From Cladopsammia gracilis (lineage: Eukaryota; Cnidaria; Anthozoa; Scleractinia; Dendrophylliidae): a stretch of 64,000 nucleotides of DNA. The position numbers and the translations under genes were made by a program. The notes beneath the pieces are model-generated. The model had not been told where the DNA came from. It saw nothing but the letters and a program-made list of their open reading frames with translations, and ran no database searches. Of this stretch, positions 1-10,056 are shown piece after piece; the first letter of the stretch is position 1; each line of letters begins with the position of its first letter. Location of the stretch: assembly GCA_022457155.1 (NCBI GenBank), contig JAJGOT010000308.1, forward strand, positions 541,001 to 605,000, read 5' to 3'.

Positions 1-205
1 TTAATTGTGTTATCGATGATCTGTGATTCCCAAATGGGAGATAAATCCCAGAACGTGGGAAGGTTGAATAATTTACGTGACACGAAGGGTTTTCAAGGCA
101 TTTAGAAAATGGAAGAGATAAAGTAGCAAATTTGACGACTCAAATTCACAGAGCTTCATCAAGACCATACAAATGAAACTAGGTAACGCCGTTTGTACTA
201 TACTG

Positions 206-220
206 AATGTCATCATACTT
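206..220. repeat. Target-site duplication, left copy
   Basis: The 15-mer AATGTCATCATACTT occurs here and again at 3362-3376, exactly flanking the LINE. The oligo-T run that is the poly-A tail of the minus-strand element begins directly after it. Confidence 0.9.
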
Positions 221-3200
221 TTTTTTTTTTAATTTTTTATTTATTTATTTTTTTTTTATTGGATATTACTCACATCTAATTACAATACTACAGTACATTA
301 CATTACAGTCATGTACAAAATACAAAGTACAGTAAAATACAAGTCTGATTTTGAGTAGTGTTACTAAGTGTTACCATTTAAATCGATGTTGTTAGTAAAC
401 AAACTTCTTGTCAATTAAAGGTTTCCATTTCTTATAGTAATATTCAGGTGAATTAGTACTTACTGATATTTGTTTTTCTATCTCCGCTTTGTTTACCACT
501 ATTGTTTGATAAACACTTAATGACAGAGGATCTTCATTAATACTACAGCAGTATATATAGTATTTCGCAAGTAGCAAGAGATGATTAGTTAACTTATTGA
601 GGTAATCGTTGCCAATAATACCATACAATATTTTAACAGTTGATAATTCTAGTTTTATTGATAGGTATGTTTCATACCAGTCTAGAAAAGCTTTCCAGAA
701 CTCCGAAACGGCCCGACATAAGACAAGCATGTGCTTCAAATCTTGTTTTATTTCTAAGCATAGATAACAGAGATCACTGTTTGCGAGTTTAGCTTTAAAC
801 AGTTTGCTTTTAGTGAAAACTATGTCGTGTAAAATCTTGTATTGGAACATAGTCAACTTTGTTTCTTTGGTGATAGAAAACGCTAAGTTAAAGTAATTGT
901 TTATTTGGTCCGGTGGTAAGCCATTGTCAATCAGGCGTTGTTTGGCGGTCGGTTCTTCAAATATATGATTAACAAAACTTTTATGTATAGCTTTGGTTGT
1001 TAGTGCTTTCAAATTCTGACATGGCTGTGTAAGTTACTCTTGCTGTTTGTTCATTTGATTTATAGATTTTTTATATTCATGGGGAATAGCGTTTATTACT
1101 CCGTAATAAGTCAGAATATTTGTTTTTAACTGGTATCGGGATTTAAATTCTTCGTAAGTGAGGAAATCAAGATTATGGTCGAGAAGGTTTTCTAAAGTAG
1201 AAACTCCTTTATCAAACCATGCTCGATAGAAAATCATTCTATGATCAATTTTGATATCCCTGTTGTTCCATATAACCGTTTTCTTTGTGCATGGTTTGAT
1301 ATTATTCTGCACATCTTTTAATTCAAACCAGTACTGAAGTGTTCTTATGTAAAAGAGTGGGAGCTCCTTAATGTTAATGTCTTTGCCGTTACAGTTGCAG
1401 TTTGAGAGGAAAGTAAACCCCCCCAAGTGTGAAGTGGCTTCATTAGCAATAGCCGTCCATGCTGAATTCTCATTTAGTTTAAATCGCTTTATCCATATGC
1501 ATTTTAAAGCTTTGTTCATTAAGGTAAAATCAATCATGTTCAGGCCTCCATTTTCGCGTTCGCCAATGATTGTGGTCTTTTTAATTTTGGCTATTTTGTT
1601 TCCCCAGATAAAATTAAAGGTGATCTTGTTTACCTGGTCACTAAATTTTTCAGGGACTGGAAGTACAGATGCATAATTTGAAAATAAGCTTTGAAAGGCC
1701 CAAGGATTTTACAATATTAATCTTGCCTAATAGGGTTAATTTTCGTCTCTTCCAATTGTTTAGCGTGTTATCCAAAGCATCTAGTTTATCACAAAAATTC
1801 AATTTGTCGCTTGTTTTCTTGCAATTTGAGAAGTGTATCCCCAAAGCAAAAACAGATTCTTTTGGCCACTTAACGTTAAATGGGGTATCTTCTCTGTTTT
1901 TCCATTTTCCCAGCCAAAGAGCTTCTGATTTCGTGGGATTAATTTTTAGTCCTGAACATCTTTCAAACTTTTCCAGGAGCTTCAACAATGCACTCATCGA
2001 GCTAAGGTTTTTTAGAAAAACCGTTGTATCATCTGCATACTGTGTTATTTTTATTTCACGTTGTCCTACTGCGATGCCTTCAATTTTAGAGTTTTGTTTG
2101 ATTGCAAGTGCTAGTACTTCAATACCTAAAACAAAAAGCATGCCTGACAAAGGGCATCCCTGCCTGACTCCTCGCTCCAGGTTAAAAAAATCAGATGCAA
2201 AACCGTTGTTTGTAACACAGCTTGTTATATTGCAGTAGAAAGTTTGCACCCAATTTTTAAAGTCAGGTCCAAAGTTAAGCTTATCAAGAACTTTAAAAAG
2301 GAAATTCCATTCTATAGAATCAAACGCTTTTTCAAAGTCTAGGAAAACAGCGAGGCCGGGAAGATTTTTTGTTGCGGTGTAGTTGATAATATCACTGATA
2401 AGTCTTACATTTTCTCCAATATATCGTCCCTTGATATAGCCGGTTTGATCAGGGTTTATCACAAGTGGCAAAACAGTTTCAAGTCTTTTTGCAATTGCTT
2501 TCGTAGCAATTTTGTAATCTGTATTTAAAAGTGATATAGGTCTCAGATTTCCTAGGAGGTTAGTCGGTTTGTCCTTTTTTGGTACGAGTGTAATAATACC
2601 TCTTTTCTGGCATATTGACAGTTGACGTTTTTCAAAGCCATAGTTGATGCTCGCAATAACATCTTGGTTGATGTCATCCCAGAAAACTTTGTAAAATTCA
2701 CTTGAAAAACCATCCGAGCCCGGCGTTTTATTGTTGTCCATATCTTTTAAAGCTTGGTAACACTCTTGTTCAGATAGCATACCTTCGCACTTCATAGATT
2801 GATCTTCATTAAGTGGTGTTAACAGGTCATTGTTAAAAAATATGTCAAACTCAGAGTTATCGGGATCGACATTATTAGTAGAATACAAGTTTTTATAAAA
2901 TATTTTCTCTTCTTCGAGAATTTTTTTTCGATCGTCGTTTTCTTCACCATTAGATAGTTTAAGCTTTGAGATTTTTTTCCTTAGGAAATTTCGTTTTTCA
3001 AGATTGAGAAAGTACTTGGAATTTTTTTCTCCATTTTCATACCATCGAGCCTTGCTGCGTAAGATCGTCCCTTTGATTTTTTTATTTAATATTTTTTCTA
3101 ATTTGGCTTTTAGAGCATTATACTCGTTCAACAATTTGTGGTTATTTTTTGCGGAAGATAGTTTTTCTTGCAGGTTGTTAAGTTTAATTAGCAACTCATT

Positions 3201-3361
3201 TTCTTTATCTCTTTCTATTTTTGCTTTTTTCTTAGAGTACTGAAGTGTGAAGCTTCTAATTTCCATCTTGATGACATCCCATTTCAAACCAAGATCTGTG
3301 ACATCCTTGTACTTTTCTCTGAAAATTGAAATATTTTCTCGTATTTTTTCAACATACTTTT
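221..3361 (-). mobile_element. 5'-truncated L1/Tx1-like LINE insertion
   Basis: A non-LTR retrotransposon lies in minus orientation. Its A-rich tail appears as T-runs at 221-259. The body encodes a reverse transcriptase and a C-terminal CCHC-like region, and the insertion is bracketed by an exact 15-bp duplication (206-220 and 3362-3376). The 5' end stops inside the linker upstream of the RT domain, so the endonuclease and any first ORF are missing. This is typical of aborted target-primed reverse transcription. The perfect duplication and only two coding lesions suggest a fairly recent insertion. Confidence 0.92.
392..3361 (-). pseudogene. LINE ORF2 relic (reverse transcriptase), frameshift plus stop
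   Basis: This is the reverse transcriptase of the L1/Tx1-like LINE. The RT domain reads clearly between about 2750 and 1950. It contains TPGSDGFSSEFYK (finger motif), FLDFEKAFDSIEW (catalytic block A), GVRQGCPLSGMLF and YADDTTVFL (catalytic YADD). The reading frame is open at the truncated 5' edge, so no genuine start is present. A 1-nt frameshift near 1680 moves the thumb/connection region into the frame ending at 1034. An in-frame TAA at 1034-1036 separates it from the last part (1033-392). That last part carries a CxxC...HxxxxC zinc-finger-like motif (CYLCLEIKQDLKHMLVLC) usual at the C terminus of this clade. The endonuclease domain is absent. The copy cannot move on its own. Confidence 0.9.
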
Positions 3362-3376
3362 AATGTCATCATACTT
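3362..3376. repeat. Target-site duplication, right copy
   Basis: Exact 15-bp copy of 206-220, marking the 5' edge of the minus-strand LINE. Confidence 0.9.
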
Positions 3377-3880
3377 AAAAATACGAGAAAACAAATCAGT
3401 AGTTTTTTGACGAGTCTACATGTAACAAACTTGACTATCTTGAAATTCACAAATTATGCACTATAAACATCTTGTTCTTTCTTTGCTTATGGTGTTTGCT
3501 TGGAGTTTCTCAAACTCATTAATAATTTATAAAGTGACCTGCCGATCAATGACGTTCATTTGGGTCAGGTGGATGAGTCTTGATACCCAATGAAACACCA
3601 GATCAAGATCTTAAGGGTTTTGATTTCAGTTCAAAACCGTGTTTGATCTCAAATCAAACACTTGCATATTAATGAGTTTTGCAACAATACATGTTATTCC
3701 ACTTTACATTCCTTTCTTGGTCTTCAAATGTAAGCCCTCTCGTGTGCTATCTTTCGATTCCGCATCCAATGCTCGGTGAAACAGAGTAAACCTTCAAAAC
3801 AATAATCTGAGTATTATAACTGGAACTTCAACATGACATCGACATTTTAATTTAAAAACAAAATGGACAATTTTTCTCAC
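3377..3880. other. Non-coding, nothing recognised
   Basis: AT-rich sequence between the LINE and the DUF3504-type exon. I see no conserved frame, tandem repeat or hairpin here. Confidence 0.6.
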
Positions 3881-4329
3881 CTTCGGTCGCCATTATCAAG
3901 AGGATTCAATGCTTCAGCACCTTTTGTTCTCTTCTAGAAAGCGTCGGATACCGCATATTATGCCACAAACAGTCCTCAGTGGATATCTCTCGCGACTTTT
4001 TGGCCACGTCCATGACAAATTTGCTAAGCCAATAATTCAAACTCAATGCGTCCGTTTCTTTAATACGAGTAGAAAGTGGCTTAGTCTTGTGTAAATCATA
4101 GTCCTTAAACATTCCTCTCGAATCTCAGAGAACGGGAACTTGAACCTTCCAAGAAGTTTGCCATTCGTAGAAAATAGATTTTGCCTATTTGTTTTTTTAT
4201 ATTTCGCTGACGGGGAAATAGCTTTATCGACTAGATTTTCTTTTTCGACAACCGTTTTAGCCTCCCAAAACCGAGACGCTTCTGCTTCGCACATGGTCTC
4301 GTACCAAATGGCGAAATACAACAAGCTCA
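3881..4329 (-). pseudogene. Broken exon of a DUF3504 (KIAA1958/ZMYM-like) gene
   Basis: On the minus strand the segment matches the DUF3504 family (KIAA1958/ZMYM-like proteins, related to Crypton tyrosine recombinases). Recognisable blocks are MFKDYDLHKTKPLSTRIKET at the 4112 end, then ALSLNYWLSKFVMDVAKK, a block reading VCGIICGIRRFLEE in another frame, and ALNPLDNGDRR near 3885. At least three frame changes are needed (near 4150, 3985 and 3920), so it is a pseudogene. The edges keep splice signals: an acceptor-like TTTATTCAG at 4330-4338 and a donor GTGAGA just below 3881. It therefore looks like a decayed exon rather than a processed copy. It lies antisense to the ARMC9-like gene. Confidence 0.7.
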
Positions 4330-5653
4330 CTGAATAAAATTATGCATGTGATGGCATTTGAAAAGGACAAAGCCAAAAAAACTAACACTGAATAATTCTG
4401 TATTGTTTCATTTGAGAAGCCAGATAAAAAAACTTGTGCTTGAAACAATAAAAGCACTCGGCCAAAGCGGCCTCGTGCTTTCATTGCTTCTCGGTGTTTG
4501 GATGGCCCGATCAAACCCTCGCACTTGTTGTTGATCTATTACTTCCGATCTTTTCCGATTATTTAGCAACGTTTTTGGTTGTATCAAGCTTTCAAATAAT
4601 AGGGTGCAATTGTAGCCTTATTTTAGCGTTTTTCCAATCACTGAGGCAAATACGCAAGTATAATATTTGGAAGCTTAAATTCAGCAGTCGACTGTGCATC
4701 AATTTCTATGCAGCCGATTTTGTGGAAACTTGCTGACAGTTAAGTTTAAACTTGAGTGTCTCCTAGGCACATGTCGAAATTTAAAATTTATATTTACAGT
4801 GTAACTACATTTCAATACCTTTTGTTAGGAAGGGTCGCTCAAGTATGAGCTCAAATATTTCAGGGGAACTAGTGCTGCCAAATTTCGTACATGACCTTTG
4901 CCTGGACAAGAGTCAATTCAAATGCATGACTAGCTTCTCATGCTTTTTGGTAATAATGCATATTACATTGGTTACTCTTTACACTGCATATGGTACAAAC
5001 AATGAATAAATTCTCATTGCTCAAGTGCAATGGCATAGGGAATATACCAAGTGAAAAGCAACACCCCCATTGTTTGAAGGATGAAGTTGTTAGGGTTAGG
5101 GATGTGTTTAGGGTTTTTATTTCGCCAGTAATGGCCATGTATCTTACCAACACACCCAACCTCCCACAATGTTTTGTTTGCACTGTGACTATGTTCAGCT
5201 GATTTTTCTTGATGTCACAAAACGATTGTTAAAGTACATAATAGTATACTATTTAATATGTAATAGTTATATCAAACACGAGTGCAAGGGTTTTATTTAG
5301 TTTTTGACCATCATGGCTAATGGTACATGTACTTATGACCAGGAGAGATCTTGTGTTGAAAATTCTGTTCGAACTCTACTGTTCACAAGAATAAATGAGC
5401 TGTTTGGATTTTTTTATGAATAGCAAAATGCCTGAGAATGGTCAAGAACTGTACAATTGAGCCATGTGGACTGTTTAAAAATGACACTGATTTGGACGTG
5501 CAAGAATTAACAGAAAGTATTGAAAAATGAATGCTAAACGATTTAATTACTGACTGTCCAAATGCATGTATGTGCTGTGGTACACATCCCGTGATTGGTG
5601 GTCTTAAGTTATGAATAATTAATGAGTTTGAGAAATTTAATGTATTCTCACAG
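4330..5653. other. Non-coding, nothing recognised
   Basis: AT-rich sequence upstream of the first recognised ARMC9-like exon, probably intron. The short frames here have no composition or motif support. Confidence 0.5.
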
Positions 5654-5730
5654 GAAAAAGAAGATGCATTAATGATGCTGCTCACATTCTGCGAGTGCTA
5701 AGTGACCTTTTAGGACATGAGAATCAAGAG
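5654..5730 (+). CDS. ARMC9: ARMC9-like exon (armadillo region)
   Basis: The 77-nt exon follows an acceptor TATTCTCACAG and precedes the donor GTAAAT. It starts with the last two bases of a split codon, then encodes 25 residues including AAHILRVLSDLLGHENQE. This matches the armadillo-region stretch that in ARMC9 immediately precedes the conserved [11 protein letters not shown] segment. It ends in phase 0 and continues at 30162, 24.4 kb away. It is recognised from family resemblance; transcript data would settle it. Confidence 0.8.
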
Positions 5731-6369
5731 GTAAATCAATCCATGCATGTACCTAGTTGTTTATGGGTATAGAAAAAAAATAATATATAGGTTATTGCAT
5801 GGGGCCGGCTGCAATAAATATTAAGGATAGAATCGCATACATCAAAGAAAACTCACATTCTTATTGGCTAACGAAGCGAGGGTATTAGCGTGGAATTACA
5901 TACCCATGAGAAGTGATATTGCATGGCATCTTCGAGGGATGATGTTTCTGTACTTTCGTTGTATAGTATGTATACATGTACTTTCTTTTAAAATAGTGAC
6001 CTTTGATTTGAAACGAAAAATACAGACGTCCTATTCACAAATGATAAATTTATCTAGAGTGAATTCCTGTTCTCAATTTTAAAACCAAAATGTGAACTTT
6101 GTAGAGAGTGAAGAAGCCATTCACACTGCAATCCTACAAATCAAACAAAGAAGTTTATGAAAACAAGCATACTGTGCTGAGCTAATAAAAAGTAATTTCT
6201 ATTATACACCGAAACAGCTGCCTGGTTGCTTTAAAAATAACCAAGAAGCTGTCCGAAGTAGAGCTTGCAGCGAACTTTCTTATTTAAAAACCAAAGCTTG
6301 TATTGCAACTCCTGTCTTGTACAGTATCAATGAAATCCAGTGTATAAAAAGTACGAGATACAAAGGCAA
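5731..6369. other. Start of the 24.4-kb intron, no feature seen
   Basis: The intron begins GTAAATC. It has AT-rich sequence with no recognisable repeat until about 6370. Confidence 0.6.
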
Positions 6370-6464
6370 TAATGATAGTAACAAGACGCTGTGGGAGCGT
6401 ATACTTGGGCGTCGTTGTATCGAGCATATTGGAATGAAAATATCTTGGAAAATCTGCATGCACG
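6370..6464 (+). repeat. Dispersed repeat, copy 1
   Basis: About 95 bp, containing GACGCTGTGGGAGCGTATAC, occurs again on the opposite strand at 23313-23405. The core of about 40 bp is almost identical and the flanks are clearly related. The MITE at 6468 is inserted at its downstream edge. Confidence 0.75.
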
Positions 6465-6467
6465 TTA

Positions 6468-6587
6468 GGCCCGGTTCAAACGTCGAACTTCACATGTGCC
6501 AAATCTAATGCAAATGAGCAAGAACAATAGATTTTGCTCATTTGCATTAGATTTGGCACATGTGAAGTTCGACGTTTGAACCAGGCC
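6468..6587. mobile_element. Palindromic MITE, PIF/Harbinger-like, TTA duplication
   Basis: A 120-bp near-perfect palindrome with arms of about 53 bp and a loop of about 14 bp. Its ends read GGCCCGGTTCAAAC and the reverse complement with one change. It is flanked by TTA at 6465-6467 and at 6588-6590. A 3-bp TTA target duplication is the hallmark of PIF/Harbinger elements. The same terminal sequence occurs at about 54609 and 61391, next to a segment with Harbinger-like exons. Confidence 0.85.
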
Positions 6588-6659
6588 TTAGTTTAGCGGT
6601 GATTGGCCCAATTGAACCTTTATGTTACATACTATATATTGTGACGGGGCATGGAACAA

Positions 6660-7223
6660 CCACCACAAAGTGCTCTCTAAAGCAATTATGCACTCCAAGC
6701 ACAGCCCACAATCCGCTCTTCATTGGAGGAAGGATTTACACCACAAAAACAACTAAACCTTTGGCGTGGGGGGTTTGTTACCTCTTTAGGAAAACAAACG
6801 GACCCAAACAAAAGCGGCTCACTGACCTTTCTTCTGTAGACAAAACGAAATTTGAGAAAACAATGCGCCGCGTTTCCAAGTTAGACTGGGGTTTACAGGA
6901 TGAGCGGTGGTGGCTGCATTCTATGCAACAAGCATTTAGGAACGCCAATTCATATCACATAGATGAAGTATGTCCCACGGGATACTTCGCGTGGAAGCTT
7001 CTTGATCTGAAAGAAATCCAGGTCAGAAAAAAATCTAATTTTTTGGAGAGCATTCAAGAAAAGCTAGAAAACTTCCATCAGAATCTATCTGACCTGTGCA
7101 AAAAAAATAGTAGACTCTGAGTGCAAGCCTAGGCCAACTGAGGCTGCAGTTGGTGACGACAGCGAGCTTATGGCGGCCTTCTTTCAGAAAGAGATCGAGA
7201 AATATCCTGAAGAAGATTTCTGA
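6660..7223 (+). pseudogene. Unrecognised coding-like sequence
   Basis: Codon use looks protein-like in one plus frame to about 7110, with LDWGLQDERWWLHSMQQAF near 6890 and a charged, possibly coiled-coil stretch from about 7000. After one frame change it continues with ELMAAFFQKEIEKYPEEDF to a TGA at 7221-7223. No start codon stands out and no family is recognised. It could be the beginning of the virus-like cluster that follows, or an independent host-derived fragment. The frame break suggests it is dead. Confidence 0.4.
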
Positions 7224-7281
7224 GGGATGTATTGACAAAGCTGATAGGTGCATATCGAACAAAAAGGCTCAATAAATAGAG

Positions 7282-7790
7282 ATGAATAACTCTCTTCCTA
7301 AGTGCGATTCTCGTGCCAGCTTAGAGTTGGCTGGAAGCGATATCCAGCCATGCATACACCGCACGTTCAAGAGTATGGGGCATGGGCATCACAAGCTAAC
7401 AGAAAAGGCCGAGTCATGCATTGACTGCATTTTCCAAAGAGTAATATCCCAGAACTTGCACAACAAGTTCGCAGACTACAAGTTTGACGTTTGCACTGAC
7501 TGCAAAGTGGCAATGTGTTTTGACGATATTTCCTTTCGGAACTTGTTTGCCCCAAATGTCGGCTTTACAAGCCTATTGATGGCATAGGCGTCACTAGTTT
7601 TGTCTACAAGCCGAAAACAAGGTCGCTGACATGTAGATATCAACTAGAAAAGAAAATGAAAGAGCTGTTTGGAGGCCAGATAGACACAAGAGACATTCTA
7701 AAATGTGCCACCGACGTCTACAGATCTTTATGGCACCAACTAACTAAGCATGAAGTACTTACTGCCAAAAATACTAGATCTAATCCTTCC
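7282..7790 (+). pseudogene. Unrecognised cysteine-containing coding-like sequence
   Basis: An ATG at 7282 opens 101 codons to 7587, with several Cys and His residues, for example KAESCIDCIFQRVI and FDVCTDCKVAMCFDD. In another frame the sequence continues as protein-like to about 7790 (YKPKTRSLTCRYQLEKKM, then DTRDILKCATDVYRSLWHQL). I do not recognise the family. The Cys pairs might bind metal, but the spacing fits no motif I can name. It lies just upstream of the convergent minus-strand gene ending near 7800. Confidence 0.35.
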
Positions 7791-7794
7791 CAAA

Positions 7795-8578
7795 TCATGT
7801 CAAGCATGTGATATAATGAAACGAAACCCGGCATTTGGGAGAGTAGTGCGGCACAAAAAACCTTCCAGGAAAGCGGGAACCTACACACGTAGAATGTGAC
7901 GATGCGCCGTACACTTGACGTTCTTTTGCTATTCTTTTGATAAAGAGAGGAACCTGAGTATAGTTTCTCAAATCTAACCTTGATTCTGCATCCAGATTGT
8001 CTAACTTTTTTTGGAGCTCCTGTTTCCTCTCTTTCTTAACTTGGCTTCTTATTTCCTCTACATCAGGCCGTTGCAGCTGCTGTGGCTGGTCTGAGTTCAT
8101 GCTGCTGCCAGAGCGAATAGAGGCTTTCGGCTCATGATACTTTTGTCGTTTGCGAAGTATGAGGCTAAACTCACCATCTGTGATTTTATTATCACTGAGG
8201 GCCTTTGATCAAGTCACAAACCGTGTTGTGTTTGGCAATGACGAGTGTAAGTATCTGTTCATGCTTTGTTAGCTTGCTTTGAAGCTTTTTGCTGAGTGCA
8301 GTCAAACCAGTTAATGAAATGCCAGTCAAGGCAGTGACACTGTCAATAGGTATGGTGGCGAAAGCACCAATACCAGAGACTGCTGTTGCTATTCCAGCCG
8401 AAAAAAGCAAAGCAGTTGAAGAGCCCAGGCCGATAGCAGAGCTGTGGGCAATGTTAAATGCCTTACACTTTTTTGCTACTCGGCGGTAGTGATCAGCCTC
8501 ATTCTCCATCAGAGGATGGCAAAGATGGGTAGAGTGCTTCAGTGTGGCTGTATTCAGGAGCTGATGGTGGTATGACAT
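7795..8578 (-). pseudogene. Virus-like cluster gene: Gly/Ala-rich hydrophobic segment plus coiled coil
   Basis: Reads leftwards from ATG at 8578. After about 30 residues comes a hydrophobic Gly/Ala-rich stretch (about residues 45-95, for example FSAGIATAVSGIGAFATIP), likely membrane-inserting. A Lys-rich helix and, after a 1-nt frameshift near 8200, a charged coiled-coil segment (VKKERKQELQKKLDNLD) follow. I have seen this architecture in multi-copy cnidarian proteins that accompany integrase-bearing elements; its function is unknown. It is divergent from the gene at 8623, sharing a 44-bp intergenic region. The 3' end is uncertain: the frame runs on to 7795, but the last 35 residues do not look conserved. 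Confidence 0.55.
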
Positions 8579-8598
8579 TATTTTGATGAAGCCGTGGT

Positions 8599-8620
8599 CT
8601 ATATAAAGGGTTCTCCTAAG
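8599..8620 (-). promoter_or_regulatory. Upstream motif of the virus-like cluster, minus copy
   Basis: Read on the minus strand: CTTAGGAGAACCC followed by TTTATATAG, 21 bases before the ATG at 8578. It resembles the TTTAGGAAA plus TATA motif before three plus-strand genes. It sits between divergent genes and may serve both. Confidence 0.5.
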
Positions 8621-8622
8621 TT

Positions 8623-9202
8623 ATGTCCAGCTCAAATTCAAGCAGAAACTTACCGAAATCAACGAGCTCACCTTTATTGTCACGAACAGAGATGTTAGGC
8701 TATTTATGTATTCGCCCGTTGAAGCTTTGCGCAAGACATGCTGTGGAGATGATTGGTAGTGAACTTTCTCAAACGGTTTTCCTCTGATGTCAAACCGAGC
8801 CAAGATGCTTGAGGGTTTTCCGTTGAGTAAGTTTTGCCCATGATAAAAGATTTGCAGAACACAACTGTCAGGTTCGTGAAGCAAAAAAAACTACAGCAAC
8901 AGCAAGAAAACTCCACAACCGCGCCAAATGAGCCCCCACCTTCTGCTGCCTCGCCATCTATGGATGAAGAATCAGGCAGCAATATCTCAGGCTACTTCAT
9001 CCTGGGGATTGGTGGCTTAATTGTCTCAGCTTTGGGTGTGTACTACCAACATGAGGCTATTTTGAGTGCCATTGGGCATAACCAACAGAGAAACAACACA
9101 CCTGAGCAACCAAGCATAGAGGAGGGCCAAGCTACCCCTCCAGCCTCACAACCAAGTACGCATCCACCAAAAAGTAACTTCCACACTCTCAAGATGAAGT
9201 AA
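8623..9202 (+). pseudogene. Virus-like cluster gene: single-TM protein with Pro/Gln-rich linker
   Basis: Starts at ATG 8623, directly after the divergent motif. Protein-like sequence moves between frames: ELTFIVTNRDVRLFMYSPVE near 8665-8735, then a stop and another change near 8750-8825. The last open part runs to TAA 9200-9202. That part has a Gln/Pro/Ser-rich linker, one membrane segment (YFILGIGGLIVSALGVYY, about 8992-9045) and a polar tail. This suggests a type-II-like or tail-anchored structural protein. The family is not identified. At least two frameshifts and two stops make it inactive. Confidence 0.5.
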
Positions 9203-9203
9203 G

Positions 9204-9226
9204 TTTAGGAAACATTAATATATAGG
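9204..9226 (+). promoter_or_regulatory. Conserved TTTAGGAAA + TATA motif before 9232
   Basis: TTTAGGAAAC, then ATTAATATATAGG, 5 bases before the ATG at 9232 and overlapping the end of the previous gene. The same arrangement precedes 9909 and 10644. Confidence 0.6.
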
Positions 9227-9231
9227 CTGCC

Positions 9232-9422
9232 ATGTCTGACAACAAGCTTGTGAAAACTGCCACTACAATTACTGGCCTTGTCGCTAGTATTGGATGGGTT
9301 GCTAAAAAACCGTCAAAGAGACGGTCGCAGCTGACCCCAGCTTGAATGTTATGAACTACGCGAAGTTCACGGCAGTCAAGCAATACCTTGAGGCCCAAAA
9401 AATCCTCCCGTCTTCGTTGTGA
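9232..9422 (+). pseudogene. Virus-like cluster gene: small single-helix membrane protein
   Basis: Begins MSDNKLVKTATTITGLVASI. It is a short hydrophobic helix, then after a 1-nt frameshift near 9308 a polar tail (VMNYAKFTAVKQYLEAQ) ending at TGA 9420-9422. The length of about 63 codons fits a small membrane or virion protein. It resembles small ORFs I associate with cnidarian integrase-bearing elements. No enzymatic motif is present. Confidence 0.5.
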
Positions 9423-9458
9423 AGATGAACAACTGTTTAGTCTGACATAACATACACA

Positions 9459-9889
9459 ATGGCCAGCATTGCTATCATGGCTGGTGGAGCTTTGCTCAAT
9501 GCCTCTGCATTCATCGGTGGTAATTATCTCGCATAACATTTGACCGGCAACGACCCCAAAGCCGCACAAGAAGAAAAGTTTAGGCATGACAAAAAGCTCT
9601 TGAGGCCTACCAGGCAGCTTATGCTAACTATAAGAAAGATTGAACAAAGCTTCTCGATTGGGTCACAACAAATGACTGGATCAAAGATCAGGCAAAGCAG
9701 AATTTCACTGACACTGACTACTCCTTCAAACTCTACAACCAAGCTCACCAAACCGAGCAGCTCACAATGCCCAAAGAGCCTGAGTTCTCTGACTTCTATC
9801 AGCCCAGTGAGCAACAAAAATAAGGTGAACTCCTGTTTGTCGGTACTGGTGCCCTTGTGCTTGGCTATGCAGTCTTTCACTTCTTTTAG
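9459..9889 (+). pseudogene. Virus-like cluster gene: membrane protein with two hydrophobic ends
   Basis: Starts MASIAIMAGGALLNASAFIG (hydrophobic N terminus). There follow an early TAA, a frameshift near 9595, and a polar, Tyr/Lys/Gln-rich middle in which AYQAAYANYKKD and TDTDYSFKLYNQAHQ are readable. In-frame stops lie near 9635 and at 9821-9823. The C-terminal hydrophobic segment (ELLFVGTGALVLGYAVFHFF) ends at TAG 9887-9889. Two membrane segments around a soluble helix suggest a structural or membrane-remodelling protein. The family is uncharacterised. Confidence 0.5.
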
Positions 9890-9908
9890 GAAATTCCTAT
9901 TATATACC
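9885..9908 (+). promoter_or_regulatory. Conserved TTTAGGAAA + TATA motif before 9909
   Basis: TTTAGGAAATTCC followed by TATTATATACC and directly by the ATG at 9909. The first part is palindromic (GGAAATTCC). It overlaps the stop codon of the previous gene. Confidence 0.65.
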
Positions 9909-10056
9909 ATGAATTCTGGCAAAGTTTTTCAGAGACTTTGGTGGATGGGCTTTCCTCACTTTATATTGGCTTAAAGTTAACTACCGGTATGTCTTCTCAG
10001 AGGTCATCGGCCTTGTATATAAACATGAAGAAGAACCTCCATCTGAAAGGCATTGA
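9909..10056 (+). pseudogene. Virus-like cluster gene: short membrane protein
   Basis: ATG at 9909 directly follows the TATA-like motif. After a frameshift near 9930 the frame reads a hydrophobic stretch (GGWAFLTLYWLKVNYRYVF) and an acidic tail ending at TGA 10054-10056. About 49 codons. Its end overlaps the start of the Fic-type gene at 10025. The family is unknown. Confidence 0.4.

Noticed and set aside
1371..2238. Plus-strand open frames opposite the LINE
   Set aside because: They are antisense to a clearly recognisable reverse transcriptase and have no family support.
5090..5110. Short GTTAGGGTTAGG match to telomere repeat
   Set aside because: Only about two units, too short to indicate an interstitial telomere.
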